A stretch of 64,000 nucleotides of DNA, taken from Octadecabacter arcticus 238. Its GTDB lineage: Bacteria > Pseudomonadota > Alphaproteobacteria > Rhodobacterales > Rhodobacteraceae. The position numbers were made by a program, and so were the translations under genes. The stretch's first letter is position 1, and each line of letters opens with the position of its first letter. Positions 9,799-20,031 of the stretch are shown here, piece by piece. The notes under the pieces were generated by a model. It did not search any database. It was not told where the DNA came from and saw only the letters and a list, made by a program, of their open reading frames with translations. The stretch is from the NCBI RefSeq assembly GCF_000155735.2, contig NC_020908.1, positions 2,981,001-3,045,000 on the forward strand. Direction: 5' to 3'.

Positions 9799-10701
9799 TT
9801 ATAGATCATCAAGATCAGCCCGCGCCGCGTCTAAAATGCGTTTTGCCTCGGAGCCTTGCAGCGCTTGAATGTCGTCTTGGTATTTCAATATTGCACCCAA
9901 GGTGTCGCTGATGACCTCTGGCGACAGGGCGATCACGTCCAGCGCCAGCAGGCATTTCGCCAAATCAATTGTCTCTGCGACACCGGGTTTTTTGAACAGG
10001 TCTTCGCGGCGCAATGCTTGGACAAACGCGACAACTTCGCGTGAGAGGGCCTGTTGTGCTTGCGGCGCGCGGGTGGCTAGAATCTCCATCTCGCGATCAA
10101 AATCGGGGTAGTCGACCCAGTGATACAAGCAGCGGCGTTTCAGCGCATCATGCACCTCGCGGGTGCGGTTGGATGTCAGGATCACGATGGGCGGCTCTGG
10201 CGCTTTGATCGTGCCAAGTTCGGGAATCGTGACTTGGAACTCCGATAACGCCTCAAGCAGATAAGCCTCAAACGGCTCATCAGTGCGGTCGACTTCGTCG
10301 ATCAACAACACGGGCGCACCGCCGGGCTGGGGGCGCATGGCCTGCAGCAGCGGGCGTTCGATTAGATAATCCTCTGTAAACAGTTCAGCCTTTAGGGCTG
10401 TGCGATCCGCGCCACCGACGGCTTCGGCGGTGCGAATGGCGATCATCTGTTCGGCAAAATTCCATTCATATACCGCAGACGCCGCATCCAGACCCTCATA
10501 GCATTGCAACCGGATCAGGCGGCGGTCAAGGGAGGCGGCTATGGCTTTGGCGATCTCGGTCTTGCCTGTCCCCGCTTCGCCCTCCAGAAACAACTGGCGG
10601 CCCAATCGCTGCGACAAAAACACCACCGTCGCCAGCGAACGGCCACAAATATATCCCTGCGCTGCTAGGTCTGTCTGCACATCGTCAATGGTTTGCATCA
10701 A
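9799..10701 (-). CDS. MoxR-family AAA+ ATPase
   Basis: This 300-residue AAA+ protein has Walker A GEAGTGKTE at residues 41-49, Walker B LLIDEVDR, sensor 1 LTSNRTREVHDALKRRCLYH and an arginine-finger region (RRCLYHWVDYP), all characteristic of the MoxR group. It is first in a minus-strand set with the VWA protein and the Atm1-type exporter. By analogy with known MoxR-VWA pairs it should remodel a target bound by the VWA partner; the target is not indicated here. The start ATG at 10701 is followed by a second Met codon. Confidence 0.92.
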   Translation of the reverse strand: MMQTIDDVQTDLAAQGYICGRSLATVVFLSQRLGRQLFLEGEAGTGKTEIAKAIAASLDRRLIRLQCYEGLDAASAVYEWNFAEQMIAIRTAEAVGGADRTALKAELFTEDYLIERPLLQAMRPQPGGAPVLLIDEVDRTDEPFEAYLLEALSEFQVTIPELGTIKAPEPPIVILTSNRTREVHDALKRRCLYHWVDYPDFDREMEILATRAPQAQQALSREVVAFVQALRREDLFKKPGVAETIDLAKCLLALDVIALSPEVISDTLGAILKYQDDIQALQGSEAKRILDAARADLDDL

Positions 10702-10812
10702 TCGGCCCCTTTGTTTCCATAAGCTGCACGCAAATGCGCTTGCGTCAAGGCGCGCATTGTTCGCGCGGTTCAGGCAGGTTAGGTTAAAACTTGAGCATCA
10801 TGGAGGTCGGAA

Positions 10813-12033
10813 ATGAATGAGTCGTCAGCAATTCAAACGGGTCACGGACCTGATTTGGCTGCGTTTGAATGGTCAGACGCCCTGCGCCTTGAGGATCAGT
10901 TGAGCGAAGACGAACGCATGCTGCGCGACGCAGCTGCGACATTCGCCCAAACCACGCTGCAACCCAAAGTGCGCGACGCCTACCGCGAAGAAGTCACTGA
11001 CGCTGGCATTTTCCGCCAGATGGGTGATGCAGGTTTGCTTGGTCTAACCATCCCCGAAGAATACGGCGGGCTGGGCGCGGGGTATGTCACCTACGGGTTG
11101 GTCGCGCGCGAAATCGAACGCGTCGATTCTGGCTATCGCTCAATGATGTCGGTGCAAAGCTCGCTCGTGATGTATCCGATCCACGCCTACGGGTCCGAGG
11201 CGCAACGCAAAAAATTCCTCCCCGGATTGGCCAGTGGTGAGTTGATCGGCTGCTTTGGCCTGACGGAACCAGACGCAGGATCCGACCCTGCAGGCATGAA
11301 GACCCGCGCGGTAAAAACCCCGACAGGGTACAAGATCAGCGGTGCAAAGATGTGGATTTCCAACGCGCCGATTGCCGATGTCTTCGTGGTTTGGGCCAAA
11401 TCAGACGAACACGGCGGCAAAATCCGTGGCTTTATTCTTGAAAAAGGTATGACAGGCCTCACTGCGCCGAAAATCGGCGGCAAGCTGTCCCTGCGCGCCT
11501 CGGTAACGGGGGAGGTCGTGATGGACGGCGTTGAGGTTGGCGAAGACGCGTTGTTGCCAAACGTCCAAGGCCTGAAGGGGCCGTTTGGCTGTTTGAACCG
11601 CGCCCGCTATGGCATTGCCTGGGGCGTGATTGGGGCCGCAGAATTTTGCTGGCACGCGGCGTTGCGCTACGGACTTGATCGCAAGCAGTTCGGCAAACCG
11701 CTGGCGCAAACGCAGCTTTTTCAAAAGAAGCTCGCGGATATGCAGACAGAAATCACCCTTGGCTTGCAGTCTGCGCTGCAACTGGGCCGCTTGATGGACG
11801 CGGGCAAAGCCGCGCCTGCGATGATTTCCATGATGAAACGCAACAACTGCGGCAAGGCACTGGATATTGCGCGCGCATCCCGCGACATGCACGGCGGCAA
11901 CGGCATATCGGATGAATTTCACATCATGCGTCACATGGTAAACCTTGAAACCGTCAACACCTATGAGGGCACCCATGACGTACACGCCCTGATCCTTGGT
12001 CGCGCCCAGACTGGATTGCAGGCGTTCTTCTGA
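10813..12033 (+). CDS. gcdH: Glutaryl-CoA dehydrogenase (acyl-CoA dehydrogenase family)
   Basis: This 406-residue flavoprotein is predicted to oxidise and decarboxylate glutaryl-CoA to crotonyl-CoA in lysine and tryptophan breakdown. Evidence: the FAD-binding signature [18 protein letters not shown], the catalytic Glu at about residue 385 in [17 protein letters not shown] (the form seen in glutaryl-CoA dehydrogenases rather than generic acyl-CoA dehydrogenases), and the family's RMFGKPL-like [17 protein letters not shown] lies 7 bases before ATG 10813. It stands alone, divergent from the moxR group across 111 bp that presumably hold both promoters. Confidence 0.92.
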   Translation: MNESSAIQTGHGPDLAAFEWSDALRLEDQLSEDERMLRDAAATFAQTTLQPKVRDAYREEVTDAGIFRQMGDAGLLGLTIPEEYGGLGAGYVTYGLVAREIERVDSGYRSMMSVQSSLVMYPIHAYGSEAQRKKFLPGLASGELIGCFGLTEPDAGSDPAGMKTRAVKTPTGYKISGAKMWISNAPIADVFVVWAKSDEHGGKIRGFILEKGMTGLTAPKIGGKLSLRASVTGEVVMDGVEVGEDALLPNVQGLKGPFGCLNRARYGIAWGVIGAAEFCWHAALRYGLDRKQFGKPLAQTQLFQKKLADMQTEITLGLQSALQLGRLMDAGKAAPAMISMMKRNNCGKALDIARASRDMHGGNGISDEFHIMRHMVNLETVNTYEGTHDVHALILGRAQTGLQAFF

Positions 12034-12146
12034 TGATTTTTTTGTGGATCAGGGCACAAACGCCTTACCGGCTGCCTATTTATGCCGCAATGCGCCACTA
12101 AATCTGCCAACTGTGAGTGGGATCACACCTTGGATATGGATATAAG

Positions 12147-13085
12147 ATGAAAGATACCGCTGCCGCATTTACCTATGATCTAGGCGACCTTGACCATTCT
12201 GCCTGGATGGAACGTGTCGAAGAAACCGCCGAAGAATTCGGACATGCCGAGTCTATTGGGCCGGACTATATGGCCCTGCTCATCGATGCTGGCCGCACGT
12301 TGCTGGTCAGCTTTGAGACCGTCGCATCTGTACGAAAACACAATGATGACGATGCGCCAATCGGTTGGGAATTCGTGCAAAGTCATGGCTGGTCAAGCCT
12401 GACACTGATGGCAAATGCGCAACCCGATTGGTTCCGCCATCCTGCAATGTTTGAGTATTTCGACCGGATGATCGACGACGGGTTCTTTGATGATTTCGAT
12501 CAGGTGTTGTTTTACGGTGCGGGTGCCGCAGGTTACGCCGCCGCCGCCTATAGCGTCGCCGCTCCGGAAGCGCAGGTTTTGATCATTCAACCACAAGCAA
12601 CACTGCGTCCAAGCTTGGCCCGTTGGGACCGCCGTCACCTCGAGGCGCGGCGCTTGGATTTTACGACCCGCTTTGGCTATGCGCCGATGATGGTTGAAAC
12701 AGCCGAAAAGGTCACAGTTGTTCACGATCCATCCGTGATTGAGGACGCCATGCACGCATCATTGTTTACCGGTGACAACATCACGCATCTGTCCTGCTCC
12801 TATCTGGGACCAAACGCAGATCTCGCGTTGATTGCAATGGATGTGATGCCAGACATGATCGAACAGGCGATGGACGGCACACTAACGGCCACCAGCTTCG
12901 CGAGCCTGTGGCGCGCACGGCAAACGTTTTCACCCTACCTGCGGACTTTGTTTCGTCGTTTGAATGGTCAAGACCGCCACGAACGGCTCTTGGCGCGCCT
13001 GTATCGCCACGTCGGGGCAAACGGCAAATGGCCGATGTTCTACAAAAAGCTGAAAGAACTCGAGGCAAAAGGCATCACCCTTTAA
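12147..13085 (+). CDS. Conserved protein of unknown function, 312 aa
   Basis: I do not recognise a firm family. The protein is soluble with no signal peptide or membrane helix. The centre reads LFYGAGAAGYAAAAYSVAAP followed by VLIIQPQATL, a glycine-rich turn after a beta strand and before a helix. That resembles the nucleotide-binding or nucleophile-elbow turn of an alpha/beta fold, but it does not identify a reaction. Related roseobacter proteins are, from memory, sometimes labelled phosphoadenosine phosphosulfate reductase; the sequence here has none of that enzyme's C-terminal ECG-type motif. ATG 12147 is chosen; a GTG at 12117 in the same frame is also open. Confidence 0.75.
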   Translation: MKDTAAAFTYDLGDLDHSAWMERVEETAEEFGHAESIGPDYMALLIDAGRTLLVSFETVASVRKHNDDDAPIGWEFVQSHGWSSLTLMANAQPDWFRHPAMFEYFDRMIDDGFFDDFDQVLFYGAGAAGYAAAAYSVAAPEAQVLIIQPQATLRPSLARWDRRHLEARRLDFTTRFGYAPMMVETAEKVTVVHDPSVIEDAMHASLFTGDNITHLSCSYLGPNADLALIAMDVMPDMIEQAMDGTLTATSFASLWRARQTFSPYLRTLFRRLNGQDRHERLLARLYRHVGANGKWPMFYKKLKELEAKGITL

Positions 13086-13093
13086 CCTACCTA

Positions 13094-14286
13094 TACTCCT
13101 GCGCCTGAATTGACCTGACGATTTTGGGCCTGCGATTCACTTCGTCGCATGGCCAAAGGCGGTTCAGTCTGTATTTTGAGTTTATGAGCAAGCAATACAA
13201 AACAGTCTCCTTATCCGACGAGCAGCGCATAGCACTTGAAGCGCTTTGCCGCCGCCGCAAAGTTGACGCCCTTGTTTGGAAACGGGCGCGCGCGTTTTTT
13301 CTTTTGGACGCAGGAGAAGACGCCGGAACGGTTTGCCGGATTTTGGATATTGGCCCGACAGTTTTGACGGAGTGGCGATTTGCCTTTGCCGGTGCGGGAC
13401 TATCGTTTTTCGGTCTGAAGGACTACAGCCAGCGTCAGGGTCATTTGTCCGTCGTGCAAGAGCAGGCGGTGAGAGCCCATTTCACCGCGCAGCCTGCCCG
13501 CAATGCCGATGAGGTCTGTGCCTATGTTCTAGCCGAGTGCGACCAAAACTACAGCACGTCGGGAGCCGCCAAGCTGATGCGCCGCCTGGGGTTCGCGTAT
13601 AAGAAACCACAATTACTGCCTGCACAGGCCGATGAAGCCAAGCAGGCTGCGTTTATTGCCAAATATGAGGCCCTGATGAACGGGTTGGCCGCAGATGAGA
13701 TGGTTGTCTTTTCGGACGCTGTCCACCCCGAACACCAGAGCCGCCCCGCCCATGGTTGGTTCCCCAAGGGACAAAAGACGGCCCTGAAGGCGACATCAGG
13801 GCGCAAGCGGCTCAACATTCAGGGCGCGCTTGACCTTGAGACTTTCCAGTTCACCTTTGTGGAAGGCGAGAAGATCAATGCCCAGACAACCCGACAGATG
13901 CTGGAAAAGTTGGAACGCAACAACCAAACCAAGACGGCCATCCACGTCTTTGTCGACAATGCCCGCTATCATCATGCCAAGATACTACAGCCATGGCTGG
14001 ACAGCCCAGAACGTCGGGTGAAGTTGCATTTCTTGCCAGCATATGCCCCGCACCTCAACCCGATCGAGCGTCTTTGGGGTGTTATGCACAAATGGGTCAC
14101 CCACAATCGGCACTATGCAACGTTCAACCAATTCACAGAGGCCATTTTCGACTTCTTCCGCAAGACCCTGCCAGAAAAATGGCCAGAGTTCCGCGACACC
14201 GTCACCGACAACTTCCGCGTCATATCGCTCAAGGAATACAAAGTGATTTGAGGGGAAAACCTCAGGTCAATTCAGGCGCGGGAGTA
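13094..14286 (+). mobile_element. IS630-family insertion sequence (type B), intact copy, 1193 bp
   Basis: The ends read TACTCC(T/C)GCGCCTGAATT and are inverted over about 28 bp (left from 13094, right ending 14286). TA dinucleotides flank both sides (13092-13093 and 14287-14288), the expected target duplication, so the original site was CTACC-TA-CCTAAC. The transposase gene is complete. A second copy at 21096-24984 is nearly identical outside its inserted DNA, which suggests recent transposition. It lies between two genes without breaking either. Confidence 0.93.
13184..14251 (+). CDS. IS630-family transposase (type B), complete
   Basis: This 355-residue protein has an N-terminal helix-turn-helix region (about 1-110) followed by a DDE domain. 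VVFSDAVHP, HVFVDNARYHHA and LPAYAPHLNPIERLW carry the three acidic catalytic residues, and HGWFPKGQK is the usual intervening motif. ATG 13184 (MSKQYK) is taken as the start because the frame upstream is element-end sequence. Unlike the type A element at 4.7-5.9 kb, it has a single continuous frame. Confidence 0.93.
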   Translation: MSKQYKTVSLSDEQRIALEALCRRRKVDALVWKRARAFFLLDAGEDAGTVCRILDIGPTVLTEWRFAFAGAGLSFFGLKDYSQRQGHLSVVQEQAVRAHFTAQPARNADEVCAYVLAECDQNYSTSGAAKLMRRLGFAYKKPQLLPAQADEAKQAAFIAKYEALMNGLAADEMVVFSDAVHPEHQSRPAHGWFPKGQKTALKATSGRKRLNIQGALDLETFQFTFVEGEKINAQTTRQMLEKLERNNQTKTAIHVFVDNARYHHAKILQPWLDSPERRVKLHFLPAYAPHLNPIERLWGVMHKWVTHNRHYATFNQFTEAIFDFFRKTLPEKWPEFRDTVTDNFRVISLKEYKVI

Positions 14287-14321
14287 TACCTAACTACCAC
14301 ACTGATTTAGCCGCAACTATA

Positions 14322-14603
14322 TCAGCTGCGACGATCCTCGATTCTACGCTGTCCCCAGCGCAGCAAACGCGCGCCGAAATAGCCCAACGCGCCACCCACC
14401 GCGAGGCCAAGTGGCGATCCGGTGTCGAGCACATTACACACCACGCCCACAATGATCATCGCGATCATGAACGCCAGCGCACGCACTTCGTTTTCTTGCA
14501 CCTCAACGTGTTGAGCCATGGATTTGGCAGCACGACGTGCCAGCGGATCTTCAACCATCGGCGTCACAGCGCCCGCGGCTATGGCAATCAAAAAACCAAA
14601 CAT
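14322..14603 (-). CDS. Small membrane protein, unknown function
   Basis: This 93-residue protein starts with a hydrophobic segment (FGFLIAIAAGAVTP), then a short acidic-basic stretch, two further hydrophobic segments (FMIAMIIVGVVCNVL and GLAVGGALGYFGARLL), and a basic tail RWGQRRIEDRRS. It is probably an inner-membrane protein with two or three helices. It has no family I can name. It is divergent from pyrC, with 139 bp between the starts. Confidence 0.65.
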   Translation of the reverse strand: MFGFLIAIAAGAVTPMVEDPLARRAAKSMAQHVEVQENEVRALAFMIAMIIVGVVCNVLDTGSPLGLAVGGALGYFGARLLRWGQRRIEDRRS

Positions 14604-14742
14604 TCAAATATCCTCTTTATTGCTTCATCTGGCTTACGCAACCTCGCCCCCGCTTGGCAAGGGCAGACAGGCCATGGCCAGAGCCTAAGCTGGGGCTCAA
14701 ACCCTCTGGTCAGCACGAGGTTGGCAGTGTACGAGGCACCCC

Positions 14743-15792
14743 ATGATCAAACAACGCCCAGATCGCATTACCATTCGCCAACCCGATGATTGGCACCTTC
14801 ACCTGCGCGACGGCGCAATGATGCAGGCCGTGGCACCTTTGTCCGCAGCACGCTTTGGCCGCGCGATCATTATGCCAAACCTTGTGCCCCCCGTCGTGAC
14901 CGGCGCTCAGGCGCGTGCGTACCGCGACCGGATCATGGCCGCCCTGCCCGATGATACCAGTTTCCGCCCGTTGATGACGTGTTATCTGACCGAAGATACC
15001 GACGCCGATGACCTGGCCGCCGCCCACCGCGACGGCATTATCACGGCCGTCAAATTATACCCCGCAGGTGCCACCACTAATTCCGCATCTGGCGTCTCCA
15101 ATTTTGACAAAATTCGTCCCATTCTGGAACGTATGGCCGACATCGGCCTGCCCTTGAGTGTGCACGGCGAAGTCACCGATCCCGACGTCGACATTTTTGA
15201 CCGCGAAGCCGTGTTTATCGACAAGGTACTAAAGCCGATCCGCAAAAGGGTGCCCGACCTTAAAGTGATCATGGAACACATCACCACGCAGGACGCGGTG
15301 GATTATGTGCGCGACAGCCGATCCAACCTCGCGGCGACGATCACCACGCACCATTTGATCATAAACCGCAATCACATCCTCGCGGGTGGGATAAAACCGC
15401 ATTATTACTGCCTTCCCGTTGCGAAACGCGAACGGCACCGTATTGCGCTGGTTCAGGCGGCAATATCGGGTGACAGTCGTTTCTTTCTTGGCACCGATTC
15501 AGCGCCGCACACGGACGCCAACAAACTTCTGCCCTGTGGCTGCGCTGGCTGTTTCACCGCGATCAATACTCTCTCGTGCCTCGCGGAAGTCTTTGACGTC
15601 GCAGGAAAAATGCACAAGCTCGAAAGCTTCACATCGCTGTCTGGCCCACGGTTTTACGACCTTGCGCCCAATGACGCGACCGTGACGCTGATCCGGGGCG
15701 ACGCAGTAACCTACCCCGACCATATCGACACCGCAGATGGCCCCGTCACTGTGTTCGACCCCGGCTTCCCACTGCACTGGCGCGTTGAATAA
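14743..15792 (+). CDS. pyrC: Dihydroorotase
   Basis: This 349-residue enzyme closes carbamoyl-aspartate to dihydroorotate in pyrimidine synthesis. It has the E. coli PyrC type length. Metal ligands H18 and H20 are in WHLHLRDG, the carbamylated Lys is near K104 in [13 protein letters not shown], and further His ligands lie in SVHGEV and TTHHL, with the catalytic Asp in [11 protein letters not shown] 14743 is followed closely by the conserved [13 protein letters not shown], leaving no room for a later start. pyrE begins 20 bp downstream, so the two form one operon. Confidence 0.96.
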   Translation: MIKQRPDRITIRQPDDWHLHLRDGAMMQAVAPLSAARFGRAIIMPNLVPPVVTGAQARAYRDRIMAALPDDTSFRPLMTCYLTEDTDADDLAAAHRDGIITAVKLYPAGATTNSASGVSNFDKIRPILERMADIGLPLSVHGEVTDPDVDIFDREAVFIDKVLKPIRKRVPDLKVIMEHITTQDAVDYVRDSRSNLAATITTHHLIINRNHILAGGIKPHYYCLPVAKRERHRIALVQAAISGDSRFFLGTDSAPHTDANKLLPCGCAGCFTAINTLSCLAEVFDVAGKMHKLESFTSLSGPRFYDLAPNDATVTLIRGDAVTYPDHIDTADGPVTVFDPGFPLHWRVE

Positions 15793-15812
15793 CTCCAAGA
15801 AAAGAGACCTGC

Positions 15813-16487
15813 ATGATCCCCTCTTCGTTTCCCGACAAAGCCGAAATCGCTCGTCTGACCGCGCGGATGTTGATTGAAATTGGCGCGATTGATTTCAACG
15901 CAAAAGCGCCTTTCACCCATGCGTCCGGCAAAAAAGCCCCGACCTATGTGGATTGCCGCAAGCTGATCTCGTTCCCGCGTATCCGCTCAACTCTGATGGA
16001 TTTTCTGGCCGTCACAACCATGCGCGAAGTCGGGTTTGAGGCGTTTGATAACATCGCTGGCGGCGAAACTGCCGGTATCCCGTTTGCTGCATTGATGGCC
16101 GAACGCCTCGCCTTGCCAATGACCTACGTGCGCAAAAAACCCAAAGGCTACGGGCGCAATGCCCGCATTGAAGGTGTGATGACCGAGGGCCAGCGCGTTC
16201 TGTTGGTTGAGGATCTGACAACCGATGGCGGCTCAAAACTGTCATTCGTCGATGCGATCCGTGAAACGGGTGCGACCTGCAACGCAACGGCGGTGATCTT
16301 CTTTTACGGCATCTTTGAAGGCGTCGAACAAACACTGGCCGAACACGGCATTCAATTGCTGCACTTGTGCACATGGTGGGATGTTCTCGAAGAAGCCAAG
16401 ACGTCCGAATCCTTTGACGCGGTAACATTGGCAGAAGTCGAAGCCTATTTGCGCGATCCTGCCGGTTGGTCCGCCGCCCACGCCTGA
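15813..16487 (+). CDS. pyrE: Orotate phosphoribosyltransferase
   Basis: This 224-residue enzyme transfers ribose-5-phosphate from PRPP to orotate to give OMP. The PRPP-binding motif is [14 protein letters not shown] (around residues 130-143), and the flexible-loop segment is [17 protein letters not shown]. It is co-oriented with pyrC 20 bp upstream, so two consecutive pyrimidine steps are made together. A 190-bp gap follows before dnaB. Confidence 0.96.
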   Translation: MIPSSFPDKAEIARLTARMLIEIGAIDFNAKAPFTHASGKKAPTYVDCRKLISFPRIRSTLMDFLAVTTMREVGFEAFDNIAGGETAGIPFAALMAERLALPMTYVRKKPKGYGRNARIEGVMTEGQRVLLVEDLTTDGGSKLSFVDAIRETGATCNATAVIFFYGIFEGVEQTLAEHGIQLLHLCTWWDVLEEAKTSESFDAVTLAEVEAYLRDPAGWSAAHA

Positions 16488-16678
16488 ATGCCGCGAATAA
16501 ATTAACCCCAACGGGGCCTTAACTTGCACTACATCTTGCGGACTTTACCCTATCCGCAGACTGCATCTTGTGGCATGATAAAGCCCACATCCTATCCACA
16601 ACTTTATACAGTTTGCACGGATAGTGCGGGTTTTGTATGACGACACAGCGGTGGATCGCGCATGCAGGGGCAAAATAA

Positions 16679-18166
16679 ATGAACGAGATTTCGACATTCA
16701 ACGCGACGGGCACACTTGAAACCACCGTCGATTCCGTCCCCCATTCGATTGAGGCTGAACAGCAGCTTCTGGGCGCGATCCTGACCAACAACGATATTTT
16801 TGATCGCATCGCATCCATCGTCGGGCCAAGTCATTTCTATGATCCGGTTCATGCCCGCATCTTTGATGTGGCCGCTGCGCGCATCGCCAAAAACAACCTC
16901 GCCTCCCCTGTGACGCTCAAGGCGTTTCTGGAAGACGACGAAGGGCTGAAAGAACTCGGCGGCCCCGCCTATCTTGCACGCCTCGCTGGGGCGGCAATTT
17001 CGGCGTTCGCGGCACGCGATTACGCACAGATGATCTACGATCTCGCAGTACGGCGCGAATTGATCACCGTTGGTCAAGACATCGCGGCTAAGGCCAAAAA
17101 GGTCGATGTGGACAACGAACCGAAAGAACAAATCGTTGAGGCCGAACAGGCCTTGTACAAACTGGCCGAACAAGGCTCGTCCGAGGGCGGATTTCAATCC
17201 TTCCTCAAGGCCGTAACTGATGCCGTCAACGTCGCCAACTCCGCGTATCAACGCGACGGCGGGCTGGCGGGCGTCGCCACAGACCTGATTGATCTGGACA
17301 ACAAACTGGGTGGTTTGCACAAATCCGACCTGCTGATCCTTGCCGGTCGCCCATCCATGGGCAAGACGTCGCTGGCGACCAACATCGCCTACAACGTCGC
17401 CAAGGCCTATAAAAAGGGCAAACTGGCCGATGGGTCAGAAGGCACCGTTGATGGCGGCGTCGTCGGGTTCTTCAGCCTTGAGATGTCGGCAGAACAGCTC
17501 GCGGGCCGTATCCTCGCCGAAGCCTCCGAAATCTCCAGCCACAAAATCCGCCAAGGCGATATGACCGAGGTTGAATTCCGCCGCTTTGTCGATGCCGCCA
17601 AACAGCTTGAAGCCTGCCCGCTTTATATCGATGACACAGCCGCCATCCCGATCAGCCAGCTGTCCGCCCGCGCCCGCCGTCTGAAACGCACCCACGGGCT
17701 GGACTTGTTGATCGTGGACTACCTGCAACTTGTCCGCGGCACGTCCGAACACCGCGTGCAAGAAATCGGCGAAATTTCCATGGGCCTCAAAGCCATCGCC
17801 AAGGAACTGCAAATCCCCGTCATCGCCCTGTCCCAGCTGTCACGACAAGTGGAAAACCGTGAAGACAAACGCCCACAACTCAGTGACTTGCGCGAATCCG
17901 GTTCTATTGAGCAAGACGCCGACGTCGTCATGTTCGTCTATCGCGGCGAATATTACACCGAACGCGAAAAGCCCGAAGACAGCAACATGGAAGCAATGGC
18001 GGCGTGGCAGAACAAAATGAACGACCAATTCGGCAAAGCCGAAGTGATCATTGGCAAACAGCGCCACGGCCCGATTGGCATGGTTGAACTGTCGTTCACG
18101 CCTGAATTCACCCGCTTTGGCAACCTTGTGAAACCTTGGCAGCAAAACGGTGATCAAGAATTCTAA
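16679..18166 (+). CDS. dnaB: Replicative DNA helicase DnaB
   Basis: This 495-residue hexameric helicase unwinds DNA ahead of the replication fork. The N-terminal DnaG-interacting domain runs about 15-170 (PHSIEAEQQLLGAIL), and the RecA-like domain has Walker A AGRPSMGKTSL near residue 222, LLIVDYLQL as Walker B, and the DnaB motif DLRESGSIEQDADVV. There is no intein. The 190 bp upstream hold a short GC-rich inverted repeat (CCCC-AAC-GGGG near 16505), which could end pyrCE transcription. Confidence 0.96.
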   Translation: MNEISTFNATGTLETTVDSVPHSIEAEQQLLGAILTNNDIFDRIASIVGPSHFYDPVHARIFDVAAARIAKNNLASPVTLKAFLEDDEGLKELGGPAYLARLAGAAISAFAARDYAQMIYDLAVRRELITVGQDIAAKAKKVDVDNEPKEQIVEAEQALYKLAEQGSSEGGFQSFLKAVTDAVNVANSAYQRDGGLAGVATDLIDLDNKLGGLHKSDLLILAGRPSMGKTSLATNIAYNVAKAYKKGKLADGSEGTVDGGVVGFFSLEMSAEQLAGRILAEASEISSHKIRQGDMTEVEFRRFVDAAKQLEACPLYIDDTAAIPISQLSARARRLKRTHGLDLLIVDYLQLVRGTSEHRVQEIGEISMGLKAIAKELQIPVIALSQLSRQVENREDKRPQLSDLRESGSIEQDADVVMFVYRGEYYTEREKPEDSNMEAMAAWQNKMNDQFGKAEVIIGKQRHGPIGMVELSFTPEFTRFGNLVKPWQQNGDQEF

Positions 18167-18220
18167 ACGCGGCTTGCGCCGCCCCTTGCGACCATCCGCG
18201 CGGGCTGGCACAACCACCCC

Positions 18221-19258
18221 ATGAGCACAGGTTTTTTATCGGTTGATTTAGATGCGCTGACCGCCAACTGGCGCAGCTTGGACGCAATGACGGACGTGGA
18301 AACATGCGCTGTCGTCAAGGCGGATGGCTACGGCCTCGGCGTGGCTAAAGTTGGCCGCGCGTTGATGAAGGCTGGCGTAAAACGCTTCTTCGTGGCCGTT
18401 CCAGAAGAAGGCGCAATACTACGTCACGCCGTTGGTCCCAATGTGGAAATTTGCATCTTTGCAGGCCACATGCGCGGCGACACCGACATGATCGCGGACA
18501 TGATGTTGACCCCGATGATCAACACAATCGGCCAGCTGACCCGCCACCTCGAGGCGCTACCAGACCATCCCTTTGGCGTGCAGCTGGACACCGGCATGAA
18601 TCGCCTCGGGCTTGAGATTGATGAATGGGCCTCCATCGCCGAAATCGCCCTGACGCAAAACTGTCGCCTCGTCATGAGCCACCTTGCCTGCGCAGACACC
18701 CCCGATCATCCGATGAACCGCAAACAGCTTGACCAGTTTCACCTGATGACGGACGGGATCAACGTGCCGCGCTCCTTGGCCGCAACCGGTGGGATATTGC
18801 TCGGCCCTGAATACCATTTTGACATGACCCGGCCCGGCATCGGCCTGTATGGCGGCGCGCCCTTCGCGGATGCTCTGCCCGTGGCCTATCTCGACCTGCC
18901 GGTCATTCAAGTACGTGATGTCGAAATTGGCGAAACTGTCGGCTACGCCAATGCGTGGACCGCGCAGCGTCCCTCGAAAATCGCGACCCTGTCAGGCGGT
19001 TACGCAGATGGGCTGACCCGTGCGCTGTCTGCTGGCGCCAACCTGTGGCACGGCGCGCAGCCTGTGCCGCTTGTGGGCCGCGTGTCGATGGACCTGATAA
19101 CGGCGGACGTCACCGACTTGCCCGAATTGCCCGGCGTGCTGTCAGTCCTTGGCCTTGATCAAACCGTTGACGAACTGGCAGCGCGGGCTGGTACGATCGG
19201 CTATGAAATCCTCACGTCGCTGGGACCAAGATACGAACGACGGTATTCTGGCGCATGA
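18221..19258 (+). CDS. alr: Alanine racemase
   Basis: This 345-residue PLP enzyme makes D-alanine for peptidoglycan. The PLP Lys is K33 in [10 protein letters not shown], the substrate-binding Arg lies in DTGMNRLG, and GYANAW and RVSMDL belong to the C-terminal beta domain; the Tyr of the GYANAW segment fits the second catalytic base. It is slightly shorter than E. coli Alr (359). Its stop overlaps the mlaE start by 4 bp (ATGA). Confidence 0.95.
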   Translation: MSTGFLSVDLDALTANWRSLDAMTDVETCAVVKADGYGLGVAKVGRALMKAGVKRFFVAVPEEGAILRHAVGPNVEICIFAGHMRGDTDMIADMMLTPMINTIGQLTRHLEALPDHPFGVQLDTGMNRLGLEIDEWASIAEIALTQNCRLVMSHLACADTPDHPMNRKQLDQFHLMTDGINVPRSLAATGGILLGPEYHFDMTRPGIGLYGGAPFADALPVAYLDLPVIQVRDVEIGETVGYANAWTAQRPSKIATLSGGYADGLTRALSAGANLWHGAQPVPLVGRVSMDLITADVTDLPELPGVLSVLGLDQTVDELAARAGTIGYEILTSLGPRYERRYSGA

Positions 19259-20031
19259 TTGGCTCGCTCGCCTCTTTGGGCGCTGGCGTTCTTGGGCTTT
19301 TGGCAGCAGTCGGGCGATTGGCGACATTCACCGGACAAACCATCAGCCACCTTGTGCGCCCGCCGTTTTATGGCCGCGAATTCGCCAACGCCCTGCTCCA
19401 AATCGGTTATTTATCCCTCCCCGTTGTTGGCCTGACAGCCTTCTTCACGGGCGGCGCATTGGCGTTGCAAATCTATTCCGGCGGCGCGCGTTTTAACGCC
19501 GAAGCCGTGGTGCCGCAAATCGTTGCAATCGGTATGGTCCGCGAACTTGGCCCCGTTCTGGTGGGCCTGATGATTGCCGCGCGGGTCACATCCTCCATCG
19601 CCGCCGAAATCGCCACGATGAAGGTCACCGAACAGATTGACGCGCTGGTCACCCTGTCGACGCATCCGATGAAATATTTGACCCTGCCCCGCGTTCTCGC
19701 GGCCACATTGGTGATGCCAATCTTGGTCGGCGTCGGGGACATCATCGGCATCTACGGTGGCTTCTTGGTTGGCACGGAACGGCTTGGCTTTAATGCAGCC
19801 GCCTATTTGCAAAACACCGCGGACTTTCTTGAACCAAGTGACATCGTCTCCTCCCTCGCCAAGGGTGCGGTCTTCGGGTTTATCGCGGCCCTCATGGGCT
19901 GTTATTACGGCATGAACAGCGAACGCGGCGCGATGGGGGTTGGTCGTGCAACAAAGTCCAGCGTTGTCGCCGCCGCCATTTTGATCCTCGCTGCGAACTT
20001 CCTTCTCACTGAGGCATTTTTCTCCGCATGA
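19255..20031 (+). CDS. mlaE: MlaE-family phospholipid ABC transporter permease
   Basis: This 258-residue inner-membrane protein has about five to six helices. The family features are [42 protein letters not shown] [19 protein letters not shown], and [13 protein letters not shown]. MlaE-type permeases work with an MlaF ATPase and an MCE-domain lipid-binding protein to move phospholipids between membranes. No MCE gene is seen nearby, so that partner must be encoded elsewhere. Start and stop overlap alr and mlaF by 4 bp each. Confidence 0.92.
   Translation: MIGSLASLGAGVLGLLAAVGRLATFTGQTISHLVRPPFYGREFANALLQIGYLSLPVVGLTAFFTGGALALQIYSGGARFNAEAVVPQIVAIGMVRELGPVLVGLMIAARVTSSIAAEIATMKVTEQIDALVTLSTHPMKYLTLPRVLAATLVMPILVGVGDIIGIYGGFLVGTERLGFNAAAYLQNTADFLEPSDIVSSLAKGAVFGFIAALMGCYYGMNSERGAMGVGRATKSSVVAAAILILAANFLLTEAFFSA

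Noticed and set aside
16590..16680. Possible DnaA box CTATCCACA and replication origin upstream of dnaB
   Set aside because: Only one near-match is present and no cluster or AT-rich unwinding region; one mismatch box is expected by chance.
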